Assembly: GCF_029581355.1 (NCBI RefSeq)
Contig: NZ_CP120849.1
Location: 5,860,501 to 5,924,500 of the forward strand
Reading direction: 5' to 3'
DNA from: Parabacteroides chongii
GTDB lineage: Bacteria; Bacteroidota; Bacteroidia; Bacteroidales; Tannerellaceae
Length of the DNA stretch: 64,000 nt
Each line of letters starts with the position of its first letter. The stretch's first letter is position 1. The notes beneath the pieces are model-generated. The model was not told the DNA's origin and did no database searches. It worked only from the letters and a program-made list of their open reading frames with translations. Positions 1-7,447 of this stretch are shown in pieces. The translations under genes and the position numbers were made by a program.

Positions 1-619
1 TATCCAACAGGAAACCATATGCATGGAAACTGACATCATCCAGCGCGTAAACAATCGGCGTGACAGGATTCTCGACCGTATAGAATACGCTGGCATCAGA
101 CAGGTTCAGCGTCCTTACACTCAACACATTGATATAAGGGGAGATTACTTCATACAAAGATTTCGTTTCGGCATGCCGGCTCTTTTTCTCCGTGCGCCCC
201 GAATAATAAGAATCAAAAACTTCTATCCGCGGGTCTTTTATCTCGAATGAATTAAAATGCAGTTCTTTATAACTCCACCGCCAGGTAAGGTTCACGCCTT
301 TGAAGTCTATCACACCGACTTCAGCCTTCACATAGGTGCGGGGAAGACTGTCGTTAGCTTTCCACTGCCCGAACACGGTTGAATCGGGCAGCAGCCTGAC
401 TCCTTCGATCTTCAGCTCACCTTTCACGAAACCGATAGACAGGTCATCGAACGTCAGGTTATAAAAGCCGTCTGTCGCTTCAGCCGTACGGCGGCTCAGT
501 TCCTTCTTCAGATACCGTTCCAGCCGGTGACTCAGATACAGGTTCAGGACTGTAAGCAGCACGACCAGCAATCCGATTGCCGGGAATATATATTTTGCTA
601 TTTTCTTTTTCCGCCCCAT
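1..619 (-). CDS. AsmA-like membrane-anchored protein (partial)
   Basis: This gene reads leftward from an ATG at 619 and stays open for 206 codons until the window edge, so only its N-terminal part is visible. It begins with a lysine-rich stretch (MGRKKKIAKY) and one hydrophobic segment at about residues 11-28, followed by a soluble region of alternating hydrophobic residues (for example FDDLSIGFVKGELKIEGV). A single N-terminal anchor followed by beta-rich repeats is typical of AsmA/DUF748-type envelope proteins. That assignment is inferred from layout alone, and another large anchored periplasmic protein is possible. No terminator separates it cleanly from the gene to its right, which is 230 bp away. 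Confidence 0.5.
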   Translation of the reverse strand, partial: MGRKKKIAKYIFPAIGLLVVLLTVLNLYLSHRLERYLKKELSRRTAEATDGFYNLTFDDLSIGFVKGELKIEGVRLLPDSTVFGQWKANDSLPRTYVKAEVGVIDFKGVNLTWRWSYKELHFNSFEIKDPRIEVFDSYYSGRTEKKSRHAETKSLYEVISPYINVLSVRTLNLSDASVFYTVENPVTPIVYALDDVSFHAYGFLLD

Positions 620-725
620 ATCTTAACTAAAACATTATCCGATAAAGCAAAGACTCTATAATTTAAAACAAGATAACGGATATTATGTTTAGCTTCTCAG
701 GCAGCCGGAAGCTTTGACACCGTAT

Positions 726-829
726 TGGCACGACTTTGCCACCGTATTGGCAGAGCATTGCCATTATGATGGCAGGACACTGCCACTATGATGGCAAAAC
801 TCTGCCAACAGCATGGCAAAACACTGTCA
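726..829. repeat. Array of TGGCA and TGCCA alternating every 11 bp
   Basis: Ten 5-mers start at 726, 737, 748, 759, 770, 781, 792, 803, 814 and 825. They alternate TGGCA and TGCCA, the last one being TGTCA, at exactly 11-bp spacing. The 6-bp spacers vary. The array lies between the end of the phosphopantetheinyl transferase gene and the start of the AsmA-like gene, both transcribed leftward. The regular one-turn spacing of alternating half-sites suggests protein binding or a repeated extragenic element; the function is unknown. A plus-strand reading frame through it is not supported as a gene. Confidence 0.8.
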
Positions 830-849
830 AAAGGAGGAAACAAACTTAT

Positions 850-1476
850 TTACGGCAAGACGCTATAGACAAGTATAAAGGCGGGATAGACTTCGTAGTG
901 CAAGGTATAAGACGCAGTGTGCGGCGTACGGGTTTCGTAAGCGCGGATCTGTCCGGACTCGGCATAGGTAAAAGGTTCGATATGCAGATGTCCGATAAAG
1001 TCGACATCCTGCTGGCGGATCATTTTAAACAGAGCTTCTTTGGCACACCAGTGGATAAGCAGATGCTCCGTTACATGGTCAGGACAGACAGAAGCATCTT
1101 CTTCCGGAGACATGAAGCGACTCCGTATTTTTAAGACCCGATTAGAGTGATATTCAATATCTATACCGGCGTCCCCCCGATCCTGCAACAACACTGCCGC
1201 ATAACCGTTTGTATGGGAAATACTCAGGGAGAAAGACGAACCGGGCAAGTAAGGTGCCCCATCGGCATGATAAGCGACCTGTAACTCCTCTCCTGCCAAT
1301 TCCTTTAAAAGAACACGCGATGCCAGCCATTCCTGACGACGTTTTTCCGTTTTTATCTGCTGCAGAAAAGGTTGATATTCAGATTGCAGCTCCAACATGG
1401 CAAGCAGTTCATCCGAAGTTTCATCCATCTTCCAGACTCCCAGCAACGGCTCCGTATGTTTGAACAGGAGAGGCAT
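850..1476 (-). CDS. 4'-phosphopantetheinyl transferase superfamily protein
   Basis: The 208-residue product would move the phosphopantetheine arm of CoA onto a serine of a carrier protein, as Sfp/AcpS-type enzymes do in the cytoplasm. The superfamily signatures are present: GIDIE at residues 104-108 (Mg-binding D106 and E108) and WCAKEALFK at 143-151 (K146, E147). The length fits the Sfp-like class. The ATG overlaps the stop of the gldD gene by one base (TAATG), so it is the last gene of the mutY-ssb-gldE-gldD operon, and translational coupling is likely. The partner carrier protein cannot be told from the sequence. Confidence 0.88.
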   Translation of the reverse strand: MPLLFKHTEPLLGVWKMDETSDELLAMLELQSEYQPFLQQIKTEKRRQEWLASRVLLKELAGEELQVAYHADGAPYLPGSSFSLSISHTNGYAAVLLQDRGDAGIDIEYHSNRVLKIRSRFMSPEEDASVCPDHVTEHLLIHWCAKEALFKMIRQQDVDFIGHLHIEPFTYAESGQIRAYETRTPHTASYTLHYEVYPAFILVYSVLP

Positions 1477-2054
1477 TATTTTTTCCAGGTAAAAGATTGT
1501 ATCAACTCAATAATATCTTTCCGCAGATAGTCCGTAACCGGAGCCAGCGAATCGGCATTCGGCACGCAATCATAATATAAGGCACCCCGGAAGAAATTCG
1601 AAACACTGTCGGTCAACATGAACTGGACCGGTGAAGCCGCCTCCCCATCCAACAGGAAAAGAGAGCCGTACACCCGTTCTTCCGGATTGCTATAGGCTTG
1701 TTCCTTCACCGCTTCCGCCTGTTTTATCTGACGGGCAACCAGCGAACGGGATTCGTTTTCCGCAACCGGTAATGTCGCCCGCGTCACCGGCAAATAACTG
1801 CAATAGATTTTTACCCCCAAAGAGGGATAAGATAAATTAATCCATCCTTCGGGACTGCCTACTTCCGGCAACTCGACGGTAACTAACCGGGAAACACGAA
1901 AGGAATAGGGCAAACTGTCCAACGACAAGACCTGATAATCCGCCCGCGGTGGCTCGATACGAAAATAACCGCGCGGCTTCGGCGTATATTCCGTACAGGA
2001 TGCACAGAACAGGAGACACAGAAAAAGTCCGGCAGACAGTATTCGCTTCATCAC
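1476..2054 (-). CDS. gldD: Gliding-motility-associated lipoprotein GldD
   Basis: This 192-residue protein has a lipoprotein signal peptide with lipobox FCASC, Cys about residue 20, followed by TEYTPKPRGYFRIEPP, the conserved opening of the GldD family. GldD is needed for gliding in Flavobacterium but is kept in many non-gliding Bacteroidales, where its role is unclear. It is predicted to sit in the membrane facing the periplasm. It overlaps gldE by four bases (ATGA) upstream and the phosphopantetheinyl transferase by one base downstream, so the genes are co-transcribed. The gene pair gldD-gldE is a known conserved linkage in Bacteroidota, which strengthens the call. Confidence 0.85.
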   Translation of the reverse strand: MMKRILSAGLFLCLLFCASCTEYTPKPRGYFRIEPPRADYQVLSLDSLPYSFRVSRLVTVELPEVGSPEGWINLSYPSLGVKIYCSYLPVTRATLPVAENESRSLVARQIKQAEAVKEQAYSNPEERVYGSLFLLDGEAASPVQFMLTDSVSNFFRGALYYDCVPNADSLAPVTDYLRKDIIELIQSFTWKK

Positions 2055-3388
2055 TCCTTCCCTTTCCCTTCTGTATCCCCGATACAGTTGAATTTCACTT
2101 TCAATATCCTTCTGTTATCCATTTCCAGCACCTGGAAACGATACTTTCCATAATCGATGATCTCTCTGCGACGCGGGAAGTCGCCTTTTATCTCCAGTAA
2201 AAGTCCTGCCAATGTCTCGACATCTTCCGTCAGTTTTCCGAACTCAGACGGATCGACACCGATCACACGGAAGAAGTCCGTCAGCAATATCTTGGCTTCG
2301 AAGATCAGGCTACCGTCCGCCAGGCGGATAAACTGCTTTTCATCTTCATCGTATTCATCGGATATCTCACCGACAATCTCTTCGAGGATATCTTCCATCG
2401 TAACGATACCGGACGTACCGCCGAACTCATCCACAACGATCGCCATATGTATCTTGTTGGTACGAAATTCTTCCAGCAGGTCGTCGATCTTCTTTGTCTC
2501 AGGAACAAAGTATGCCGGACGGATCAGACTCTGCCAGCGGAATGTATCCGGCTTCTCGATGTAAGGAAGCAAATCTTTTATATACAGGATACCTTTAATG
2601 TTATCTTCCGAATCGGCGTATACAGGGATTCGCGAATAGCCGGACTGGATGATGAAATCGATGACATGACGGAAGCTGGTCTTTATCTCGATGTCTTCCA
2701 TATCCAGACGCGGTGTCATGATCTCATCGGCAGTCTTGTTATAAAACTTGATGATCTCGGCCAACATCTCTTTCTCTTCCGGTATCTCTTTGGATGTCAA
2801 CTCCAGGGCTTTCGACAACTCGTCGACCGACAAGTCGTATTTCTTCTTGACCAAAGCCTTGTTGATAATGGAAGTAGAGTTTACCAGTACCGTCGAAAGC
2901 GGGCGGCAGATACGTTCCACCATGTTCAGCACAGAAGCCGAACGGCGTACAAAACGGAGCGAGTTCTTCTGTGCGTAGATCTTAGGCATGATCTCGCCGA
3001 AAAGTAAAAGTAAAAAGGTCAGTACGATTGTTTCAAGGATAAATCCCAAAGCGGGTACAGCCGAAAAATCGATCAAAGAATTGATGCCGTAAGTACACAA
3101 CATAACCACGGCCACGTTCACAAAGTTATTGGCGATCAAAATAGCCGCCAGCAAATATTCGGAGCGGTCCAGCAATTTGCGGATAAGCGGATCTGAAGGC
3201 GAGTTCTCTTCCCGGATGTCGTTGATATCACCCGGGGTAAGAGAAAAGAATGCCACTTCCGAAGCCGACACGAAGCCGGACACCAACAGCAGTAAACAAG
3301 CGAGGCTTAATGCTATGACAGGACCTGCTGTAAGCGCCTGGATAGTTATCTGATCAAATAAGCCCGATAAATAATAGTCTGAGTCCAA
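2051..3388 (-). CDS. gldE: GldE, CNNM/CBS-domain membrane protein (HlyC/CorC type)
   Basis: The 445-residue product has three parts. An N-terminal CNNM (DUF21) membrane domain spans about residues 15-190 with several hydrophobic segments. A pair of CBS domains follows at about 210-330 (including MTPRLDMEDIEI and GTSGIVTMEDILEEIVGE). The C-terminal CorC/HlyC domain ends near 430. Family members are linked to Mg/Co export or membrane maintenance, and in gliding bacteria GldE works with GldD. The start MDSDYYLSGLFDQ is the only ATG fitting the family N-terminus. It lies 25 bp downstream of ssb in the same leftward operon. Confidence 0.85.
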   Translation of the reverse strand: MDSDYYLSGLFDQITIQALTAGPVIALSLACLLLLVSGFVSASEVAFFSLTPGDINDIREENSPSDPLIRKLLDRSEYLLAAILIANNFVNVAVVMLCTYGINSLIDFSAVPALGFILETIVLTFLLLLFGEIMPKIYAQKNSLRFVRRSASVLNMVERICRPLSTVLVNSTSIINKALVKKKYDLSVDELSKALELTSKEIPEEKEMLAEIIKFYNKTADEIMTPRLDMEDIEIKTSFRHVIDFIIQSGYSRIPVYADSEDNIKGILYIKDLLPYIEKPDTFRWQSLIRPAYFVPETKKIDDLLEEFRTNKIHMAIVVDEFGGTSGIVTMEDILEEIVGEISDEYDEDEKQFIRLADGSLIFEAKILLTDFFRVIGVDPSEFGKLTEDVETLAGLLLEIKGDFPRRREIIDYGKYRFQVLEMDNRRILKVKFNCIGDTEGKGKE

Positions 3389-3413
3389 GGGGAACCGTAT
3401 TAGTTAAACAATA

Positions 3414-3899
3414 TCAGAACGGAAGATCATCCGCACTGTTTGAATCTGATGACATATCTGGCTGCGCCGGCTGCTGGTAAGACGTAGTCTGCTGCATAGG
3501 CTGTGCCTGTCCTCCCTGCTGGAAACCGTTTCCGGCATTCGAAGTCGTACCGTCTGCCGGTCGTGTACCTGTATTATAAAACTCGATGCGGTCTGCATGA
3601 ATTTCAGTGACATAACGTTTCACACCGCTCTGGTCGTCATAGCTGCGGGTACGAATCTTTCCTTCCACGTAAACGCCGGAACCTTTCTTCACCCATTTTT
3701 CTACAAAAGCGACCTGGTCACGACGTACGACGATATTGTGCCATTCCGTCCGTTCCGGAACAACCGTACCGTTAGCCAGTGTATAACCTCTTTCAGATGT
3801 TGCCAGGGGAAAGTTTGCAACAGCCGTACCGCTGTCGAAATAACGAACGTCGGGATCTTTACCCACGTTACCGATCAATATGACTTTATTCAATGACAT
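3414..3899 (-). CDS. ssb: Single-stranded DNA-binding protein (host copy)
   Basis: This 161-residue protein has an N-terminal OB fold (about residues 2-105, starting MSLNKVILIGNVGKDP). A low-complexity Gln/Pro linker follows, and the C-terminus is acidic and ends DDLPF, the tail through which SSB recruits repair and replication proteins. It coats single-stranded DNA in replication and repair. It sits between mutY and gldE in one leftward operon (43 bp and 25 bp gaps), a linkage typical of Bacteroidota. A second, phage-type SSB is encoded at 51345-51779. Confidence 0.95.
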   Translation of the reverse strand: MSLNKVILIGNVGKDPDVRYFDSGTAVANFPLATSERGYTLANGTVVPERTEWHNIVVRRDQVAFVEKWVKKGSGVYVEGKIRTRSYDDQSGVKRYVTEIHADRIEFYNTGTRPADGTTSNAGNGFQQGGQAQPMQQTTSYQQPAQPDMSSDSNSADDLPF

Positions 3900-3942
3900 A
3901 GTTGTAATTCTTTTAATATCTTACAAAGAAACATAAATTCGA

Positions 3943-5019
3943 TCATTCAGACAAATTTCCGTTTAATTTCTCTAAATAAATATGTATCAGCCGGGGAACG
4001 GCATAACGCTCGATATCTTCATACGGAACAGCCAGATAGGAATCCAATGCTTCCGGCACTTTTTCTACCTCGATCCGGTAAAAAGCGGTATACAGTACCT
4101 GATGCGAAAGGACATGCTTCACCTCTTTCCTATCGGGAGATATATCCAACCGCCCCGCTCCGGCAAACAATTTCCGGAAAGCCTCCGTCTCCTGCAATCC
4201 GGTAAAATCCATCGGTTCTCCCGTCTCGATCAGGGGAAATTCGTATAACCCTTCCCAAATATCTTTTTTACCCCGGCGGGAAAGCCAGGTCTGCCCTTTA
4301 TATATAATGTATAGGTAATGAAAATAACGGGCACGCGTTTTTGTCTTGTTCTGTTTGACCGGCAAAGATTGTACCGTTCCGGATGCATATGCCGCACACC
4401 GATCTTTCAACGGACAAACTTCGCAGTCGGGACTCTGGGGAACACATTGCAGAGCCCCGAATTCCATAATTGCCTGATTATGCTGTCCCGCCCGTTTGGG
4501 ATCCATAACGATCCCAGCCAGTTCTGTAAACTGCTTCTTCCCCTGCGTTGTGTCGATAGGCACATCCAATGCGTACAAACGTGCCAATACGCGGAACACG
4601 TTTCCGTCGACAACCGGATAAGGCTTATTCCACACAAAAGAGGCGATAGCGGCAGCCGTATACTCTCCGATGCCTTTCAATGACAATATATCTTTATATT
4701 CTTCCGGAAAAACACCGCCAAACTTTTCCATGATCTCCTTAGCAGCGGCATGCAAGTTACGTGCACGGCTATAATAGCCCAGTCCCTGCCAATACTTCAG
4801 CACCTCGTCCTCTTCGGCCGAAGCCAGGGAAGCGACATTCGGGAAACGTCCGGTGAAACGGAGAAAATAATCCATTCCCTGCACGACACGGGTTTGCTGA
4901 AGAATAATTTCTGATATCCAGATTATATACGGATCGGATGACTCCCTCCAGGGCAGGTTCCGCTTATTTGTTTTATACCAGTCCAATAAAATATGACTGA
5001 CTTCCAATTCGTTTTTCAT
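3943..5019 (-). CDS. mutY: A/G-specific adenine glycosylase MutY
   Basis: This 358-residue base-excision repair enzyme removes adenine mispaired with 8-oxoguanine. Catalytic Glu37 lies in IISEIILQQTRV-like sequence (WISEIILQQT). A helix-hairpin-helix reads LKGIGEYTAAAI near residue 115, and the catalytic Asp is in VVDGNVFRVLAR near 138. Four cysteines for a 4Fe-4S cluster follow the C-x6-C-x2-C-x5-C pattern (CVPQSPDCEVCPLKDRC). The C-terminal third is the NUDIX-like 8-oxoG recognition domain. It is the first gene of the leftward operon, with a candidate promoter at 5077-5084. Confidence 0.95.
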   Translation of the reverse strand: MKNELEVSHILLDWYKTNKRNLPWRESSDPYIIWISEIILQQTRVVQGMDYFLRFTGRFPNVASLASAEEDEVLKYWQGLGYYSRARNLHAAAKEIMEKFGGVFPEEYKDILSLKGIGEYTAAAIASFVWNKPYPVVDGNVFRVLARLYALDVPIDTTQGKKQFTELAGIVMDPKRAGQHNQAIMEFGALQCVPQSPDCEVCPLKDRCAAYASGTVQSLPVKQNKTKTRARYFHYLYIIYKGQTWLSRRGKKDIWEGLYEFPLIETGEPMDFTGLQETEAFRKLFAGAGRLDISPDRKEVKHVLSHQVLYTAFYRIEVEKVPEALDSYLAVPYEDIERYAVPRLIHIYLEKLNGNLSE

Positions 5020-5076
5020 TTACTATATTTCGTCCGGTTTTTGTTCGTTCTGACACTCTCAACTCGTTGATTAATG

Positions 5077-5084
5077 CAAACATA
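5077..5084 (-). promoter_or_regulatory. Promoter -7 box for the mutY operon
   Basis: The plus strand reads CAAACATA, which is TATGTTTG on the minus strand and matches the Bacteroidota -7 consensus TAnnTTTG. It lies about 58 bp upstream of the mutY ATG, in the divergent gap shared with HU. A clear -33 TTTG was not found, so this is a motif-only call. Confidence 0.5.
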
Positions 5085-5163
5085 CACAGATATAATGAAT
5101 TGTAAGGAATCTTTTTTATTAAAAAATGCCGGGCAATTCTTTTTCCACTTAAATAAAAAGCTA

Positions 5164-5171
5164 TATATTTG
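5164..5171 (+). promoter_or_regulatory. Promoter -7 box for the HU gene
   Basis: TATATTTG matches TAnnTTTG and lies 47 bp upstream of the HU ATG. The upstream -33 region is T-rich (CTTTTTCC) rather than a strict TTTG. It points rightward, opposite to the mutY promoter in the same intergenic region. Confidence 0.6.
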
Positions 5172-5217
5172 CATTCCAAAAAATTAATAGGTCCAAATCA
5201 TTAATTAATTTATAGAC

Positions 5218-5490
5218 ATGACTAAAGCAGATATTGTTAGCGAAATTGCAAAAAGTACCGGTACCGATAAACAAACGGTATTGAATACTGTAGAATCTTT
5301 CATGGACATCGTGAAAAGTTCCTTGTCTCAAGGTGAGAACGTTTACCTGAGAGGATTCGGAAGTTTCGTTATTAAGAAGAGAGCTCAGAAAACAGCTCGT
5401 AATATTTCAAAGAATACTACGATCATCATTCCGGAGCATAATATCCCTTCATTCAAGCCGGCTAAAACTTTCCTGAACGAAGTTAAGTAA
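5218..5490 (+). CDS. HU-family DNA-binding protein
   Basis: The 90-residue product is the standard length for HU/IHF, dimeric histone-like proteins that bend and compact DNA. The N-terminal dimerisation helices are followed by the conserved RGFGSF (here LRGFGSFVIKKR) and the beta-arm region RNISKNTTIIIPEHNIPSFKPAKTF is partly visible as RNISKNTTIIIP and NIPSFKPAKTF. It starts an evident unit with the 29-residue basic peptide and RNase G. The order HU, Cox24-like peptide, rng/cafA is familiar in Bacteroidales. Confidence 0.92.
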   Translation: MTKADIVSEIAKSTGTDKQTVLNTVESFMDIVKSSLSQGENVYLRGFGSFVIKKRAQKTARNISKNTTIIIPEHNIPSFKPAKTFLNEVK

Positions 5491-5525
5491 TTAGTAATTA
5501 TAGTTTAATTTAAAATTTAGAAACA

Positions 5526-5615
5526 ATGCCTAGCGGAAAGAAAAGAAAAAGACATAAAATGTCTACGCACAAGCGCAAAAAGAGACTGAAAAAGAATAGA
5601 CATAAAAAGAAATAA
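5526..5615 (+). CDS. Short basic peptide, AURKAIP1/Cox24 (mS38)-like
   Basis: The ORF encodes only 29 residues, opening MPSGKKRKRHKMSTHKRKKR and ending in a run of Arg, His and Lys. More than half of the residues are basic. It matches the short C-terminal domain known from mitochondrial AURKAIP1/Cox24, a small-subunit ribosomal protein (mS38), which is also annotated in Bacteroidota genomes. A ribosome-associated role is likely but inferred. It lies 35 bp after HU and is followed by a strong hairpin and then RNase G. It is too short for usual ORF cut-offs. Confidence 0.8.
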   Translation: MPSGKKRKRHKMSTHKRKKRLKKNRHKKK

Positions 5616-5632
5616 GTCTATCAAGAAACTCT

Positions 5633-5673
5633 AAAGAACAAACTTAATAAGTGACCTTTTAAGTTTGTTCTTT
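5633..5673 (+). terminator. Perfect 15-bp stem between the small peptide gene and rng
   Basis: Positions 5633-5647 (AAAGAACAAACTTAA) pair perfectly with 5659-5673 around an 11-nt loop. The stem is A/T-rich and no long T-run follows, so it may be a weak terminator, an mRNA 3' stabiliser or an RNase processing site instead. It separates the HU transcript from rng, which codes for an RNase that cuts structured RNAs. Confidence 0.6.
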
Positions 5674-5713
5674 GCGTATTTAGAAAGGTCTGAATTAAAA
5701 AACCCTCTTTTAA

Positions 5714-7285
5714 GTGATAAGTGAATTAGTAGTTGATGTACAACCCAAAGAGGTATCTATTGCCGTATTGGAAGACAAAAACCTTGTGGAGCTCCAAAAG
5801 GAAGCCCGCAATGTCTCGTTTGCCGTAGGCGATATCTATCTTGGCAAAGTGAAAAAACTAATGCCGGGTCTGAACGCTGCTTTCATTGATGTAGGGTATA
5901 AAAAGGACGCATTTCTTCACTACCTGGACTTAGGTCCGAACTTCAACACCCAACAAAAGTTCCTCAAACAAGCACTTGGCGATCCGAAAAAGATGCCTGC
6001 CATAGCAAAAATGCAGATACTGCCGGAAATTGAAAAAGACGGAAGTATCAGTAACGTGCTTAAAGTCGGACAAGAGGTGTTGGTACAAATTGCCAAAGAG
6101 CCGATCTCAACAAAGGGTCCGCGATTGACTTCCGAGCTGTCTTTTGCCGGAAGATACATCGTTCTGATACCATTTGCCGATAAGGTCTCAGTCTCCACAA
6201 AAATCAAGTCGAGCGAAGAACGTGCCCGTTTGAGGCAGTTAATCCAAAGTATCAAGCCCAAAAACTTCAGTGTGATCGTACGTACTTCCTCTGAAGGTAA
6301 ACGCGTGGCTGAACTCGACCATGAATTAAAGACATTAGTGAAACGATGGGAAGAAAATATCGTAAAAGTCCCAAAACTAAAAGTACCGTCAATTGTATAT
6401 GAGGAAACAGCCCGTACAGTTGCCTTACTCCGCGATATATTCAATCCGTCTTTCCAGAACATTTACGTAAACGATGCGGATGTTTTCCATAACATACGCG
6501 ATTATGTCAGCCTGATCGCTCCCGGGAGGGAAGAGATCGTACAGCGATATACCGGTGAACTGCCTATTTTCGACAACTTCGGCATCACCAAACAGATCAA
6601 GTCGTTGTTTGGACGCACGGTTACGTATAAAAGTGGAGCCTATCTGATCATCGAGCACACCGAGGCCATGCACGTAATAGATGTGAACAGCGGTAACCGT
6701 TCCAAAGGGAGCGACGCCCAGGAAAAGACAGCTATCGACGTAAACACTGCCGCCGCTGACGAAATCGCACGCCAGCTTCGTCTCCGCGATATGGGCGGTA
6801 TCATTGTTGTCGACTTCATCGATATGGCAGAAGCCGCCAACCGACAGAAGCTGTTCGAACACATGAGCAAAGCAATGGCAAATGACCGGGCTAAACACAA
6901 CATCCTGCCTTTAAGCAAGTTTGGCTTGATGCAAATCACTCGCCAGAGGGTACGCCCGGCAATGGATGTGGATACAACAGAATCATGTCCCACCTGTTTT
7001 GGCACAGGTAAAATCAAACCATCGATCTTATTCACCGACAATCTGGAGGGAAAGATCGACTGTCTGGTAAACAAACACAATGTGAAGAAATTCGCTTTGC
7101 ACGTACATCCCTACGTAGCAGCATTCGTAAACAAGGGGCTTTATCCCCTTAGTATGAAATGGAAACTGAAATACTCCATGGGTATGAAAGTTATTCCTAA
7201 TCAAAGTCTGGGTTTTCTGGAATACAAATTTATCGATTCCGACAAGAACGAACTCGACATGATGGAGGAAAAAGAAATGAAGTAA
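5714..7285 (+). CDS. rng: Ribonuclease G/E family endoribonuclease
   Basis: The 523-residue product is an RNase G-type enzyme that cleaves single-stranded 5'-monophosphorylated RNA, including rRNA precursors. It has an N-terminal S1 domain (about residues 35-130, GDIYLGKVKKLMPGLNAAF). The catalytic core carries Mg-binding aspartates in DVNSGN (near 335) and IIVVDFIDM (near 380). Zn-link cysteines appear as CPTCFGTG near 437. The GTG at 5714 is chosen because the conserved family opening SELVVDVQP follows directly. A strong terminator lies 6 bp after the stop. Confidence 0.92.
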   Translation: MISELVVDVQPKEVSIAVLEDKNLVELQKEARNVSFAVGDIYLGKVKKLMPGLNAAFIDVGYKKDAFLHYLDLGPNFNTQQKFLKQALGDPKKMPAIAKMQILPEIEKDGSISNVLKVGQEVLVQIAKEPISTKGPRLTSELSFAGRYIVLIPFADKVSVSTKIKSSEERARLRQLIQSIKPKNFSVIVRTSSEGKRVAELDHELKTLVKRWEENIVKVPKLKVPSIVYEETARTVALLRDIFNPSFQNIYVNDADVFHNIRDYVSLIAPGREEIVQRYTGELPIFDNFGITKQIKSLFGRTVTYKSGAYLIIEHTEAMHVIDVNSGNRSKGSDAQEKTAIDVNTAAADEIARQLRLRDMGGIIVVDFIDMAEAANRQKLFEHMSKAMANDRAKHNILPLSKFGLMQITRQRVRPAMDVDTTESCPTCFGTGKIKPSILFTDNLEGKIDCLVNKHNVKKFALHVHPYVAAFVNKGLYPLSMKWKLKYSMGMKVIPNQSLGFLEYKFIDSDKNELDMMEEKEMK

Positions 7286-7290
7286 GGAAG

Positions 7291-7320
7291 GCCCCGAAGT
7301 TGACAGCTTCGGGGCTTTTT
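7291..7320 (+). terminator. Rho-independent terminator of rng
   Basis: GCCCCGAAG at 7291-7299 pairs with CTTCGGGGC at 7307-7315, followed by five Ts. It is a GC-rich stem immediately after the rng stop codon. Confidence 0.92.
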
Positions 7321-7447
7321 GTTCTATTTAACGGAGAAACTTCTTTTCACTATTAACGAAAGCACGCTTTAATCGATAATCTCTACAATTCCTGATAAAC
7401 CCTCAAGGGGAGAAACATTCTACATCCCCTAAATAGTCAACCTCACC

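Noticed and set aside
736..1134. Plus-strand ORF of 132 codons
   Set aside because: It lies mostly antisense to the phosphopantetheinyl transferase gene and its start runs through the TGGCA array; no family resemblance.
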